Of a DNA stretch of 64,000 bases, positions 1 to 11,272 are shown one piece after another. The stretch's first letter is position 1, and each line of letters begins with the position of its first letter. The stretch lies in contig JAIUPT010000021.1 in assembly GCA_022315425.1 (NCBI GenBank), positions 1,517,753 to 1,581,752 of the forward strand. Direction: 5' to 3'. Under the pieces are notes generated by a model. The model made no database searches, was not told the origin of the DNA, and worked only from the letters and a program-made list of their open reading frames with translations. Source of the DNA: Pseudevernia furfuracea (lineage: Eukaryota > Ascomycota > Lecanoromycetes > Lecanorales > Parmeliaceae). A program made the translations under genes and the position numbers.

Positions 1-23
1 GACTACCCCTGCCATTACCTTCG

Positions 24-755
24 ATGCTGACCTGGCTGAACTACGCCAGAAGCCTAGTGAGACCCAAGGTCGACGCTGGTGACGCCAACAAAGTAAGTTG
101 TGCCTCAAATCGATTCCAAACCAGTTGCTAATTTTCTAGGCGCGCGACCCCAAAAAAGTAAGTGCGTTTGAATTGATCCTGGAATAGTCAAAATGGGACA
201 AGACCTCGGCGCTGAAGAAACATGCCTCTGGCCATCTTGATGTAAGATCATTTCTAAACCATTTTCAAACTAATTCTAAATCAATAGAACCTTGCGAGCC
301 GCAAGATCACGATTTCAGCCAACAAGCCGGGGGCGTCGGGAACGTGAGTTTTAAATCAATTTTTGCATGTCTCCTTTTGTAGTACCTTCGTCTTTTCCAT
401 GGACTTTGTAGTGATAAGATGGTTCGTCTATGTCTTTGCCGTCTTTGTCTATAATTGCCTATCTTTCATCGGTTCTAACGATTTTACATTAATCGACCGA
501 CCAATACATCGAGCGGCTTCGCCAAACCAGGTGTTCCAGCAAGCCGTCAGTGCTGCAAACGAGCATGCATCAGGCCAAAAATCTTTTTCCATGTCGACTA
601 GCCGTTTAATGAAAGATCCTTTCAATACCGCTTTATCACAATACTCAATTTTATTATCTACGGAGTTCATCATGCGTAAGCGAGCTATTGTAAGATACCC
701 TAATACAGGGAAGACCGCATGCTCTCCGCCTCAGAGTCGGCTGCTATTTCTGTAG
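24..755 (+). CDS. Hypothetical protein, five-exon model with an 18-nt exon
   Basis: Exons 24-92, 140-157, 203-241, 288-343 and 383-755 join into one frame of 184 codons plus stop, starting MLTWLNYARSLVRPK. Each intron has GT-AG ends: gtaagt, gtaagt, gtaaga and gtgagt donors, with tag, aag, tag and tag acceptors. The second exon would encode only six residues (ARDPKK). The first four exons read as a basic, alanine- and lysine-rich segment. The last exon carries a hydrophobic stretch (FVVIRWFVYVFAVFVY) and then an unremarkable tail. I do not recognise a family. The last exon may contain another intron or be non-coding, and the start could lie left of the window. It may belong to the decayed locus that follows. 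Confidence 0.3.
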
Positions 756-915
756 TCGTCACAATTTTTGCAATATACTATCTCAATACAATCCAGGATT
801 CCTTTCTCGATATAGAACTTGGCAGTTTCGCGAATGTTGGCAAGCTGGGGCGGTAAGGGGAGGGGCTCGCAAGATTCGCAGACGCCTTTTCGTTTATTGT
901 ACACCACCTATTGAG

Positions 916-2889
916 CAATGGGTGTGGGGTCTCACTGAAAACAACAAGGAGATTTCAAGACTTATGGAAGGCGGCGCCTCGCAGACTCCATTCAGACGGT
1001 CCTGACGAGCTTGGTCCTGGACAACTCCGTCTTGGGGTCCTTGAACTCGAACGCCAATTTCTTGGCGAGCTTCGGGCTGATGAACAGCCACATCTACCGC
1101 GCTAAGTCCATGGAGATGACCTCCTTCTTGAGCAACCTGCAGCGCACCATGATCATCGTGCTCTACTCGGTCATTAAAAGCAAGAAGCGCATCTTGGACC
1201 ACATGAACACGATCCAGCCGACCTGGGCGCCGCAGGTAAGGCAATTCATGAACGACTGCATGTTCTTGCCTCCATCAATCTCACACTGCGAGGTCTCCAC
1301 GGAGCCTTATCTTCCCATCACTTAAATGGAGGATGAGCGAGAACTTGGAATTCCCTGTTGACCTCGTTCTGACAGGCTACAGATACGACGACGTGCTTCA
1401 CAATTGAGAGAGATATGTCTTTCAAGGGGTTAACCAGAGCAAGACCCTCTCCCTCTACGACAATCAGAACTATTCGAAGATATCAAAGTTCGATTCTTAT
1501 GTGATCGAACTGCGGAAAGATGATCAGTCTGCACGTCCTCTCCTCCTTCCCGGCTTGGACTTGCTGTTCTGGGCCTTCTTCACCCGAATCTCCAACTTGA
1601 TCTTGGCCAGCATGAAGGACCGCACCACCTTCGTGCAGGTGTGTTGGGATCGGGACATGCAGTACTTGGCGAAGCAGGGCTACGACAAGTACTGGAGCGA
1701 GACGGTGAAGGGTTTGAGGAACACCAAGATGAGGAGAACCCGGAGATTCGGGATGACTACTTCAAGAACCCCGCCGGCGACCGCTACATGTTGGTGAACC
1801 CGACCGGGACGGAGCAGACCATCACCGTAGCGTACAACCAGGCCACTCTGGAGACCTGGTTGAATTCGGTGCGCACAAACAACGGAACAATACCCCTCTG
1901 GGCATCCGCCTACATCACTGCACAAAGCTACTCGAGATCATAAATGCACAGAATAAAAGTCGGATCATTATCGAAGTCGATGATTTGAATGTTTCGAAAG
2001 ATTTTCTCCCTTTACACGCCGTTAAACATTCTAACTCAACATCAAGGGTCGTATCGAAGACCCGCGAGGTATCATCACTTTCGAGATCTGCGAAAAGGGC
2101 CCGCAAATCTTCCTCGGTTTCGAAAGCGACGAATGACCTCCGCAAAGGCTTAAAGCCGGCACTCAAACAGCCACTCCGCCGATCCGCCCGCCTCAAACAT
2201 GAGCAAGTTGACTACAACACGTCCAAGCATATCCTAGATTCGTACTTGCCGGAGCCTGCATTGAGAGGGAGGAAGGCGCTCAATCCGATGGTTCAGGCGG
2301 TCTAGAAGTGAAGGATCAAGCCCTTACCGACCACATTCAAAGGAGCGAAGAAGCTCATATCCGTGCCCAATACGAACAAGAACAGGCTACCAAAGCGGAA
2401 AGCCTTAAAACCGCACATCGAGTGGTCGATGGTTCCTGGGGAAAATAATGATGCGGACATCGACCCTTTGATGGCCAACTTTGCCCCAACCCAATCCACT
2501 TCTCTCGCAACGTCTAGCTGCTTTCGTGGTTATCACAACAGCCTCGACCTTGACATCAATGATCCTCGTATATGAAACCGATGGTTTGATCCGAGCGATG
2601 CAGATTCCCTGTGCAGTCTTGCGAGAGCTATCGACCTGTATATCCAGCCGGACTTTGATGTCATCAAAGCAAGACAAGACTTGTGCGAGCAGCCTGAAGC
2701 CTATGATGAGGAAGCTGAGTCAAAAGGGACCGCCAGGTCATCGAACACGTCAATCCGGGCAAGGGCGAGTCCGCAGCGAAGCTCGCCAAGCTGTTTGCAG
2801 ACCTCGCGGCGCGCCACCAGAAGATGGCGGACATCGAGGACCGGATTGCGGAGTCATTCCAAGACATAGCAGACGAGAAGGGAGAATAA
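916..2889 (+). pseudogene. Decayed protein-coding gene of unknown function
   Basis: Coherent, GC-biased protein-like sequence runs through this stretch but switches reading frame several times. Readable pieces are about 990-1233 (ending IQPTWAPQ, followed by a gtaagg donor), 1415-1715 (contains KFDSYVIELRKDD and DRTTFVQVCWDRDMQY), 1716-1935 (contains PEIRDDYFKNPAGDRY), 1925-2305 (basic, with RRSARLKHE), 2306-2449 and 2590-2889 (charged coiled-coil-like end, KMADIEDRIAESFQDIADE). An in-frame TGA at 1405-1407 interrupts the 1415-1715 reading frame, and the change near 1715 has no plausible intron. I read it as a gene broken by stops and frameshifts. A heavily spliced gene or assembly indels are possible alternatives. 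No family recognised. Confidence 0.4.
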
Positions 2890-3489
2890 GCGAATGTGTT
2901 ACGGCCTAAGTGGCCCCTCTTTAGGTCAGCAAGGGGAATCAGCGGATGTGTTGTGGCCTGCTTCGACCTTTTTAGATCAAACTTAGGCTTCATCAAGTCT
3001 GCTTAAGACTCTCTGAGCCTCCTTTAGTGTTAGCCCGAGATAGTTAAATTTAATCAAGTTTAGTTACCCCGAACCTTTGCCTTCTCACATATATACAAAT
3101 TAAATTAGATCTATTAAATTAGATCTACTTTCCGATCGAATAGACCTGAACAAGGTCAATCTGACTCAATTGAACTTCGATAGATATATTTAGCTCTATT
3201 TAGTGCGTGCAGCCAATTCGAACGCAGTTTAAGGGTCTCGGGATATCAAGAATCGCATCAATCGACGTATCTCGAAGGAGACTCCTGACGGTTGTGTGGT
3301 GATCGATCGCAATTACAATCATAAGAAGACCGCGTGTAAGCATGAAGACGTCGACTACATCTCTAAGTATCAAGTCATGTCTGATGCGGAGGTGAAGTCT
3401 CATATCATGCCACTGCTGGCACCTGAAGATGGAGCCTATATAGACGCCCTCGTGCAAACGCAGACTCCTAGCAGACAGGGGGAGTGTTG

Positions 3490-3710
3490 GCAACCCTAAC
3501 CACGCATACACTTGCTCGGCTGGTTCGTAGACTTTTCCCATCATGTTGACTGGCCAGCTCTTTTCTATATGTTTACTTTGGTCAATGCATATAGCATCAA
3601 TCCACAGTAGTTATTGCTCATTCTTCTCTCGAATTCTAGATGGATCCTGAAACCTCAAGTGGTTAAGCGCATGATACTGGGGAGAATAGGGCGACAGTGG
3701 GACTTTCACG
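3490..3710 (-). pseudogene. HET (heterokaryon incompatibility) domain fragment
   Basis: On the minus strand one frame reads ALNHLRFQDPSRI, then a short insertion ending in an in-frame TAA (3613-3611), then LWIDAICIDQ, then NMMGKVYEPAEQVYAWLG. This is the diagnostic core of the fungal HET domain (AL..LR..., WIDAICINQ, and M..IY..A..V.VWLG). The fragment lacks the start of the domain and everything after the WLG motif. The frame continues as unrelated sequence to 3200. HET proteins normally trigger cell death after fusion of incompatible hyphae. This piece cannot make a complete domain. Confidence 0.6.
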
Positions 3711-4773
3711 GGTGTCTTACTATAGTAGACGTGAACGGTGCGGGACGTGCTTATCGACGCTACAGCTGAGGCTGAAAGGCTTGATGTATGGCGGGGGTGG
3801 GAGAATTTCTGCCTTGGTGCTGTCGCGCTGGATTGGAGGTGGACGCAGGCTGTGAGGGATACGGGGGAGATGACGGAGGGGTTGGATGTGGGTTTCTCGG
3901 GGGTGTTTCCCGGTGGTGGGGAAGGGGGGGGGGGGAGGAAGTCGGACTGCTTGCTGTTGGTGGAGAGACGCGAGTACGCCTTCGAGGATCGCGGAGTTGA
4001 GTTTTTCCTGCCGTCGGTGAGCGCTGTTGGGTGGTGAGTTGGGTGCGAGGTTCGGGGACGGCGTACCGCAGCCTTGAAAGGTGATTTTCTTCGGTATGGT
4101 TTCGATTGACATCTTGGCCTCGTAACCGTCACATGATCAGGTGGCAAGTATGAGATGATGAGCGGATGTGACTGTAAAGTTGGAGGTGGCTACAAGATCT
4201 GATGTGTTTGTAGAGTGAGCACTGTGTGTGTCGTACACCACCGCATCAAATCCTTGATCCTACACCAACATAAGGAGGGTTTGCTGCCCTTGTGTCAAGC
4301 GTCTGTCGAGCGAGCAGAAAAACATTGAATTTTCGGGTTCGCTGGATGGCTGGTTGAAAGGTGCTAGTGGCCTGACTGATTAGGACTATAGGTACACTAG
4401 GCTCGTTAGCTGCGGACAAATGGTAAACAACTAGTCGATGTGCGTCCTGATTGGTCTCACGTGACGGTGAACTTGATAGAAAATGCGGCATTGTGAAGCA
4501 TGAAACGTGTTCCGCGTTAAAAGTCATTATTTCCTACTGCTGGATGATGCCTTTTTCTCGTACTTTATGGCATTCTGATGAACTTTCGTTTCTCAATAGC
4601 CCTGGAGAAATTGGAACGCAAGACGAACTGCACGCCGCCCCTCGCTGACACTGCCAACTTTGTCCATAGGTTCTGCCAAACGCCGCTAAGATCCCCCGTA
4701 TAACCAGACCTGCCCCATTGCGCCGACCTATTACCGCATGCAAAAATGAACCCGTATGTGAATAGTCATGGCG
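3711..4773. other. Non-genic stretch with a proline-codon/G-rich patch
   Basis: A 13-nt G run lies near 3927-3939. Minus-strand open frames here (3720-4112 and the upper part of 3611-4147) are proline-rich and low in information. They may be chance products of the G-rich composition. I see no family signal or clear regulatory site in 4150-4773. Confidence 0.4.
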
Positions 4774-5313
4774 TTACATGTCAAGTGGTGTTGTCGCACT
4801 TGCCCACCTGGACGCTGGCCTTCTAGAGGTGTAAGTGTCTGCTGCGATGTGGTGTCGAGAAGGCATTAGCCGAAGATGTGCTCCAGGCCTAGCAGTTGAC
4901 CTGTAAGATGATAACGGTGGTGGTGGTGGTGGTGAACTCTCTCTCGTGTAATGAGATGTGGTCCGCTGGCTTGTTCGCTGGCTTGACCGCTCGTAGTAGT
5001 CTGCTCTATCATCATCTACGGCATGATGATCTCCTCTTGGGCGATGCTCTGCACTGGGGTGAGGCGCCGGTCTCTGATGGTGGTGATCGGGTCTTTGATC
5101 ATGTTCCGATTCCTCGTAATGATGTTTCTGAGGCCTCGATTCGTACGTGTCGTGTAATAAGAGTGGTTTTTTCGGAATCCTCACGAGTTCTCTGCTGTTG
5201 GAGTTGGGGGCACTGGGTCGGCTGCAGCTAAAGTATTCGAGAACGGGGCGGAGAGATTCGGTTGGGTCGACAGGTTCTTTGCGCTTGGGGTGTTTTGGGC
5301 GTACCCATGCCAT
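4774..5313 (-). CDS. Hypothetical disordered protein, 179 aa
   Basis: Single open frame starting ATG at 5313 in a good fungal context (CAAAATGGC). The product begins MAWVRPKHPKRKEPVDP, then TESLRPVLEYFSCSRP, and becomes rich in His, Arg, Glu, Pro and Ser. It has no signal peptide or membrane segment. The structured-looking first 55 residues followed by a charged, low-complexity tail resemble many lineage-specific fungal proteins. I know no function. The 3' part (4900-4935 region, GGT repeats on the + strand) is simple sequence, so the true C terminus could be spliced differently. Confidence 0.4.
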   Translation of the reverse strand: MAWVRPKHPKRKEPVDPTESLRPVLEYFSCSRPSAPNSNSRELVRIPKKPLLLHDTYESRPQKHHYEESEHDQRPDHHHQRPAPHPSAEHRPRGDHHAVDDDRADYYERSSQRTSQRTTSHYTRESSPPPPPPLSSYRSTARPGAHLRLMPSRHHIAADTYTSRRPASRWASATTPLDM

Positions 5314-6149
5314 TTTGACGAGTCTTCAGGAAGAGAATAGAAAGCTTGCCAATGTCTTGATATCGGCTTTGAAAGAGACGGTAGAAGTTTGGTTTCCTGA
5401 TAAAATGAGAAGATGACGAGAAGATTCTCAATCACAAATTTACCAGCAACGAAGGGTTGTACATGATTGCTGTTGTGGTGGTTTTTTATCCAGCCTCTGC
5501 TTTTCCTAATCGCGATGGCTGGGGAGGCTGGTAGCGGAAACGCGTTCCGCTTTGCTTGGCAATGGCTTGGCATTTTCAAAATGCTTGGCGAAAATTTCTG
5601 AATTCTCCGACTTCTGATTAGAACCTGAAGGCGGTAGTCGAAGTTTCCTACTCTTTATAATCATCACTGGTAACGAGGCAATGGACTCTGAGAATACTAC
5701 TATGCTTTCCGCCCCTTTGTGGCTCGGAGATCACAACAGTTGCTTCCCAAGTTTGAGCGGCGTTCACAGACAAGGATGGATTGCCGGAAAGGCTTTGCGG
5801 ATCCAGTCGTGGCATCCTCCTTTTTTCCCTAGACATTTCTGTCAGGTTGGGACAATAGCTCGCAAATCTCCATTGGGACTGGCAGTCAATGCATCATTAT
5901 CATGAACTGACCTTTCTTCACACTTTTCGCCAATGAGTAAGCTCCCTGGCTTGCAGAATGGTTTCAAGATAACTGCGTGCTTTCGAAGGATCGTCTAGGG
6001 CCTTACCTACCTTCCTCTTTTGTCGACCTGCAGTGACCCTAAGTACCTACCCCTCACGTTCTTGGCGTGGTGGTACTTTTACATCCTCGTAGGGTTTTTC
6101 TTCCTTTCGTTTCTTGCTTCGTACCTGGAAAATCAGTAATTGCGTAAAT
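5314..6149. other. Intergenic, upstream of gamma-glutamyltranspeptidase
   Basis: No supported gene. The stretch just before 6149 is pyrimidine-rich (6085-6125), as is usual upstream of fungal start codons. No TATA box or operator can be named with confidence. Confidence 0.4.
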
Positions 6150-8149
6150 ATGTATCAGTCCAACTTCTACTTGGGCTTGGCGTTGGTGCTCGGCCAATTA
6201 GCATCAAGCTTGGCTCCTCCCTCGCCTGCACACAAACGCGGCGGCGAGCAATATGAAGCGAAGGACAAACTGGGAGCAGTCGCTTCGGAGAGCACGGTCT
6301 GCAGCCAGATTGGTATCGATCTTATCAAGGGTGGCGGAAATGCTGCAGATGCTGTATGTTTAAAATGTTGCGCTAGACGGTACTTGGGGCTTGCTAACCG
6401 GGCCGCCTTTATCTTCACAGTTGGTGGGCACTGTGTTCTGCATAGGGGTAATCGGGATGTATCATAGCGGACTCGGAGGCGGTGGCTTCATGATAGTACG
6501 CGGTAGTAATGGCTCGTACGAGTTTATCGATTTCCGTGAGAAAGCTCCAGCTGCAGCATTCACCGACATGTATAACAATAACACGGACCTCTCCCTGTTC
6601 GGAGGCCTTGCGAGCGGTGTACCTGGTGAACTTCGTGGCATGGAATACCTGCACAAGCACTATGGCAAACTACCTTGGGCACACGTCATGAGACCAGCCA
6701 TCAATGTCGCTCGTGATGGATTCATAGTCACCCAAGATTTGGTCAACTACGAGAAGGAAGCGATTGAAGGGGGATCCAATTTCCTGGTTGAGGACCCAAA
6801 CTTCGCTATTGACTTCGCACCGAATGGAACATTACTTGGTTTGAATGAGACCATCACAAGGCAGCGGTATGCTGACACCCTTGAGACCATCTCGAAACGA
6901 GGCGCAGATGCGTTCTATACTGGTCCCATTGCCAATGCTACCATCCAGGCGTTGAAAGTCGCTAACGGGACCATGACGCTCGAGGATCTGAAGAACTATA
7001 CTGTCGCGATTCGGAAGCCGGCCCAGATCACGTACCGGGATTACAAACTGACAGCGTGCTCTGCGCCATCTTCAGGCACGGTCGCTTTGTCGGTCATGAA
7101 AACCATTGAGGGTTATGATGAGATAGGTGAGGCTGCGACCCTGAACCTTAGTACTCATCGTTTTGATGAGGCAATGCGGTTTGCCTATGGAGAGGTGAGC
7201 ACATTAGCGTTCCCCTACATCAGACGCGCGAAGATTGACACTATTTCGAATAGCGAGCGTACCTGGGTGATCCGTTGTTCGTTCCAGGCCTTGACGAGTA
7301 CCAGCAGGAAATGCTCAACGAGACCACTGCTGAGAGGGTGAGGAGTAAGATCTCAGACTTTCACACCCTGAACGTCTCGGCGTATGATCCTACTGGCCTG
7401 GAATCCCTCGCAACGTAGGCACTGTGCCTCTCGTATTCCGTGTCTGGTGACCTAATCTATAATGTCCAGGCATGGAACCTCCCACATCGTCACGGCAGAT
7501 GCCTCGGGCATGGCCATCTCGCTCACCACGACCGTAAACCTGCTTTTCGGCAGCCAGCTCGTGGTGCCCGAAACCGGCGTCATCATGAACAACGAGATGA
7601 ACGACTTCTCCATCCCCGGCCAATCCAACGCTTTCGGCTACGCGCCCTCGCCGGCCAATTTCATCGAGCCGGGCAAACGGCCCCTGTCCTCCATCTCCCC
7701 GACCATTGTGGAGTACCGCAAGAACGGCACGCTTTATTTCGTCATCGGCTCCGCAGGCGGGAGTCGTATCATCACCGCAACGATCCAGAATCTGTGGCAC
7801 GTCCTCGATCAGAACGCCACGGTCAAGGAAAGCTTGGCGGAGCCGAGGCTCCACGATCAGGCACGTACTCTAGTTGTTTTTCACAACGAAAAACCCCCCA
7901 AGACCATCTTTTGATATGCCGTGCTAATCTTGGACACCCTTGTCCTGCCTGCAGTTGATCCCAAACACCGTCTCGTTCGAATACGCGTACGACAACGAAA
8001 CCACGGCGTTCATGAAAAGCCTCGGGCACAACGTCACCTGGGTGGCTCCGGGCGCGTCGACCGCTCAGGGGTTGCGGAGGTTGCCGAACGGCACGTTCGA
8101 AGCGGCGGGGGAGCCGAGGCAGCATGATTCGGGGGGTCTTGCCATATGA
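6150..8149 (+). CDS. Gamma-glutamyltranspeptidase, secreted or vacuolar
   Basis: Exons 6150-6353, 6421-7194, 7254-7414, 7470-7860 and 7955-8149 give 574 residues, the usual family length. The enzyme cleaves the gamma-glutamyl bond of glutathione and related compounds. It is made as one chain that self-cleaves into two subunits. Residues 1-21 are a signal peptide (MYQSNFYLGLALVLG...), followed by KR. GGT signatures are NAADA at the first junction, HSGLGGGGFMIV, RFAYGE, then LGDPLFVP. The nucleophile threonine that starts the small subunit is in HGTSHIVTADASG, followed by LLFGSQLVVPETGVIMNNEMNDFS. The binding segment GSAGGSRI and then EPRLHDQLIPNTV close the protein. The start at 6150 was chosen because it puts the hydrophobic signal at the N terminus. 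The last intron (7861-7954) starts with GC, not GT; only that splice keeps the frame HDQ-LIPN. Confidence 0.93.
7861..7954 (+). other. GC-AG intron in the gamma-glutamyltranspeptidase gene
   Basis: The exon ends CAC GAT CAG and the intron begins gcacgt. The nearby GT (7865) would throw the downstream exon into a frame without family similarity. The acceptor is gcctgcag at 7947-7954. GC donors are a known minority class in fungi. Confidence 0.8.
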
Positions 8150-9335
8150 ATTGGGACTAGCTAGCCATGCGAGTTGGTGCAGGTAGTGAGTAGCCTCAAG
8201 ATTGGATTGAATTAAAAGACAGAGAGAGACAGAGAGAGCCTAGAACGTTTGCTTGATGAGATATATATTAAGCGTAGTGTAGTCATGCTAGCTAGCTCAA
8301 AACTCTGACATGAATTTGGGCAAGAATATGAATGGGGGGCAAACATGAGTCCATGACCTGAGGTTTTGTTAAACTTGGCGGATCCAACATCCCTCATACT
8401 TACCTTACCCGCTGCAACATTCTTCAACACCATATGCTTTTTCTGGTCACTGCCTTGAAAAATAGCATTGTTCAATTCCCAATCCTTGATCTCTCCCCCC
8501 CTCTCTCTCCCTCCTCTCTCACATACACATCAAAGCTGCATATTCTAGCCGGAGTCGGGGTTTCTGCGATTGTTGGGGGGGGGGGGGGTCTCGAGGATTC
8601 GAGGGCTGTGTGAGGATGGGGGTGGGTGGGCGGACGCTGATGTTGGTGGTGGACTGTGGTTTTTTGGGGGGGGGGGGGAGGGAGCATTGTTGGAGGAGGA
8701 GGAGGAGGAGGAGGAGGAGAGGGAAAGAGAGAGCTTGGGGCTGAGTGAGGATGAGGAGGGGTGGGGTGGTGCTTTGGGGGTTTGAGGTGCTGGAGGAGGG
8801 GGGGGGGGGGGGGGGGGGGGTTGGTGGTGGTGAGGGGATAGGTAGATGGGAGGGGGGGCGCGTGTTGGGGTTGCGGAGGATGCGGTGCGTAACTCTACCA
8901 TGTGAGCGACGTGTGGGGAATTTTCGCGTCCGCGAGGACCTCTGCGAGCTGTTTGTTGTTTTAATTTTTAATTTCTGTTTTTTTCAGCCCTCGAGTTCGT
9001 TTAAGGCATCTTACCAACTGCATACATAGGTGGTGTAAGGTTACGCCGAACAATAATGGGCCGTGTCCTCGCGGGGGGGAGTCGCTTCGGTTTACGTGCA
9101 CTGCCATTATTGTTTTTCTCCAGATGTTACGCAAAGATTCGTCCCCTGGCAGCACTCTACATACTACGCATTTTGTTTATCCGCGGCCGATACGATATGA
9201 GGTCCTCGGAACAACAATGTCCACAACCGGTCAGTTCGTGGTGCGCTTCTCATGTCAACCCAACGGTCCAATTTCCATGTCGTCCGGTAGGAACCTTTGT
9301 GGGTTTCTGTTCTTGTAGCGTCTACATAGAGTATG
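8150..9335. other. Intergenic between convergent genes
   Basis: Apart from the G-rich block, 8150-8520 carries a short GA repeat (8219-8240) and CT repeats (8490-8520). I see no gene in 8830-9335. Confidence 0.5.
8575..8820. repeat. G-homopolymer and GGA-rich low-complexity block
   Basis: Three long G runs lie here: 8575-8588 (14 nt), 8666-8678 (13 nt) and 8798-8820 (23 nt), separated by GGA and GGT repeats. The block sits between the 3' ends of two convergent genes. Open frames on either strand here are made only of Gly, Glu, Pro or Ser and are composition artefacts. Four-stranded (G-quadruplex) structure is chemically likely on the + strand. Confidence 0.85.
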
Positions 9336-11272
9336 TCATCTCGTCCTCTCGCTAACGTTCGCCTCAAACCACTCTTCGTAATCCGTCACATCGGCATCCT
9401 TCCACTTGGTCTCGGGGATTAAAAAATAAGTACTCAGCGCGCCGAGAACATTGCACACGAAATAAATCCACAACACGTTGGACAAGCCGATCACAGTAGG
9501 TCCGCTGAGATAGTTGAAGAGGAGGGCGGAAAGTATCGCGCCCAGTTTGCCGGTTGCGGCGCTGACGCCGTGACCGAAGCCGCGGACGCGTGTTGGGAAG
9601 ACTTCGGCGGGGATGATGAAGGTGGTGGCGTTGGGGCCGAAATTGAAGAAGAACTGGGTGAGAGGGAATGTTAGGGGCTGGCAGGTAGGTTAGGGCGTGG
9701 AGACTTTGCGTACCTGGGCGATCGCGAGACAGACAAACTTCCCGCCCGTGCCCAAGTGCTTGTAGTCGCCGGCCATGATGGCGAACATCAGCGCGACGAC
9801 CAAGAACCCTTGCATCTGTATCCACCTCCGTCCCAACTTCTCCACGAAGAAAATCGTCACAAAATACCCGGGCACGTACCCGGCCACGGCGATGATCAAG
9901 TTGCCGATCGCATTCCTCTTCAACACGTCATATTCATTGGCGCCCTTGGAAAAGCCAATCTCGGTGAGGATGACCGACTGGTTCAGATTGACCCCATAGA
10001 ATGCCACGTCCAGCAGGAACCAGCAGGACGTGGTCCCCAGCAAAGTCTTCAAGTGCCTCCATTCGCTAAAATACACGAAGAAGACGTCGAGTCTAGCCCT
10101 TTGGCCTTGGGCCTCGATTTCAGCACGCGCAGCATCTATTTCCTCCTGCAGTCCACGGCCGTCGGAGACAATCAACTCAAGGGATTCTCTTTGACGGCTT
10201 CTACGGCTGGTGACGGTGAAACGGCTGCTGACAGATTCCGGACGCTTTGGTGTGCTTAATTCTCGAGATTCGAGAAACTTCTTTCCCTCGGGCATGGTAA
10301 GGCGCGGCCACAAGGTGGCAATTGCCGGGATCAAAGCCAAGCCTATTTGAAGGCGCCATACAGCGTCCAGCTGGGCGTAGTTGCCCTCTCCGTTTAGGGC
10401 TTTGGCAAAGCACGCAAGCAGGATAAGAGTGACGATGGAGCCTACGAGGTTGCCCTGAACATTATCAGCACGTACAGACCGCGAGTAGGGATAAGACAAC
10501 CTTACCCAGCCTTGATTTGAAAAGATCCAACCCAGTAATTGCCCTCGTCTTTTCAGGTTCGACCTCTCCGCCACGATCGCAGCAGAGATAGGATAGTCTC
10601 CACCGATCCCTACGCCAAGCACTACCCGCCAACAAAAGATCCAAACCATCTTCAGCGTCGCGGTTGGAATGGCGTTGGGCAAGCTAATCAGGAGCACAAG
10701 TCCGATAGTCGCGATTATGAGCTCATTGCCATAGACAAATCTTCGGCCGAAGACATCGCCAAGGTAGCCGAATGAAAGCTGGCCAAAGATGTTGCCGATA
10801 TTCGCTGCGGAATTCACCAAGCCTCGTAGTAGAGGAGGATAATGCGGTGGTTTGTTTTGCAAGCCGCCCCAATATCTGGATCAACAGGCTTGGGGTCAGT
10901 CATGGAAAGGGGTTCCGTACGGGATTTTGTCAATGGCAGCAAAGGTGCTTACTCGTAGGTCCATACCGGCGTCACAAGATTTACAATGAACAGATCGTAG
11001 GAGTCCAAGAAGAAGCCGACGCTACCAAAACATTAGCCGAAACGAGGATGCGACCGGGGCGGCGACGAGTACCCAGTGACAGAATACAGGTGCAGGTCGC
11101 TTTGGGTCATGAATGGGAACCTTCTGTTGCCCGGTTTCCGCCGCTTGTAATCCTCCTGATATGCATGAGTAAGCGTGCTTGAAGGGACGATTGCGGAAAG
11201 AGAGCTCACAAAGGATATCGGCTGTCCATTCTCATCCTTTCGTGTATACGCCTCTTCTTGCCACAGCACCAT
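9336..11272 (-). CDS. PHO84-type phosphate transporter (MFS, phosphate:H+ symporter family)
   Basis: Minus-strand exons 11272-11210, 11155-11073, 11021-10953, 10875-10506, 10454-9714 and 9653-9336 give 547 residues in one frame. A plasma-membrane major facilitator importing phosphate or a related anion is the expected role. Visible family signatures are GVGFFLDSYDLFIVNL in helix 1, then YWGGLQNK; the loop GDVFGRR; GVGIGGDYPISAAIVAE in helix 4; NQGWGNLVGS; LLDVAFYGVNLNQSVIL in helix 7; and FNFGPNATTFIIPAEVFPTR with GHGVSAATGKLGAI near the C terminus. A charged loop of about 80 residues lies between helices 6 and 7. The start at 11272 is the only ATG before the first conserved block. The first intron (54 nt) is a multiple of three, so its retention would also stay open. 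GIT1-like glycerophosphoinositol transporters are an alternative; GGDYP and the helix 7 motif favour phosphate. Confidence 0.88.

Noticed and set aside
8545..8901. Long proline/serine-rich open frame
   Set aside because: Produced by C runs on the minus strand; no family signal or codon structure.
10772..11182. 136-codon + strand frame across the phosphate transporter
   Set aside because: Antisense shadow of the conserved transporter exons.
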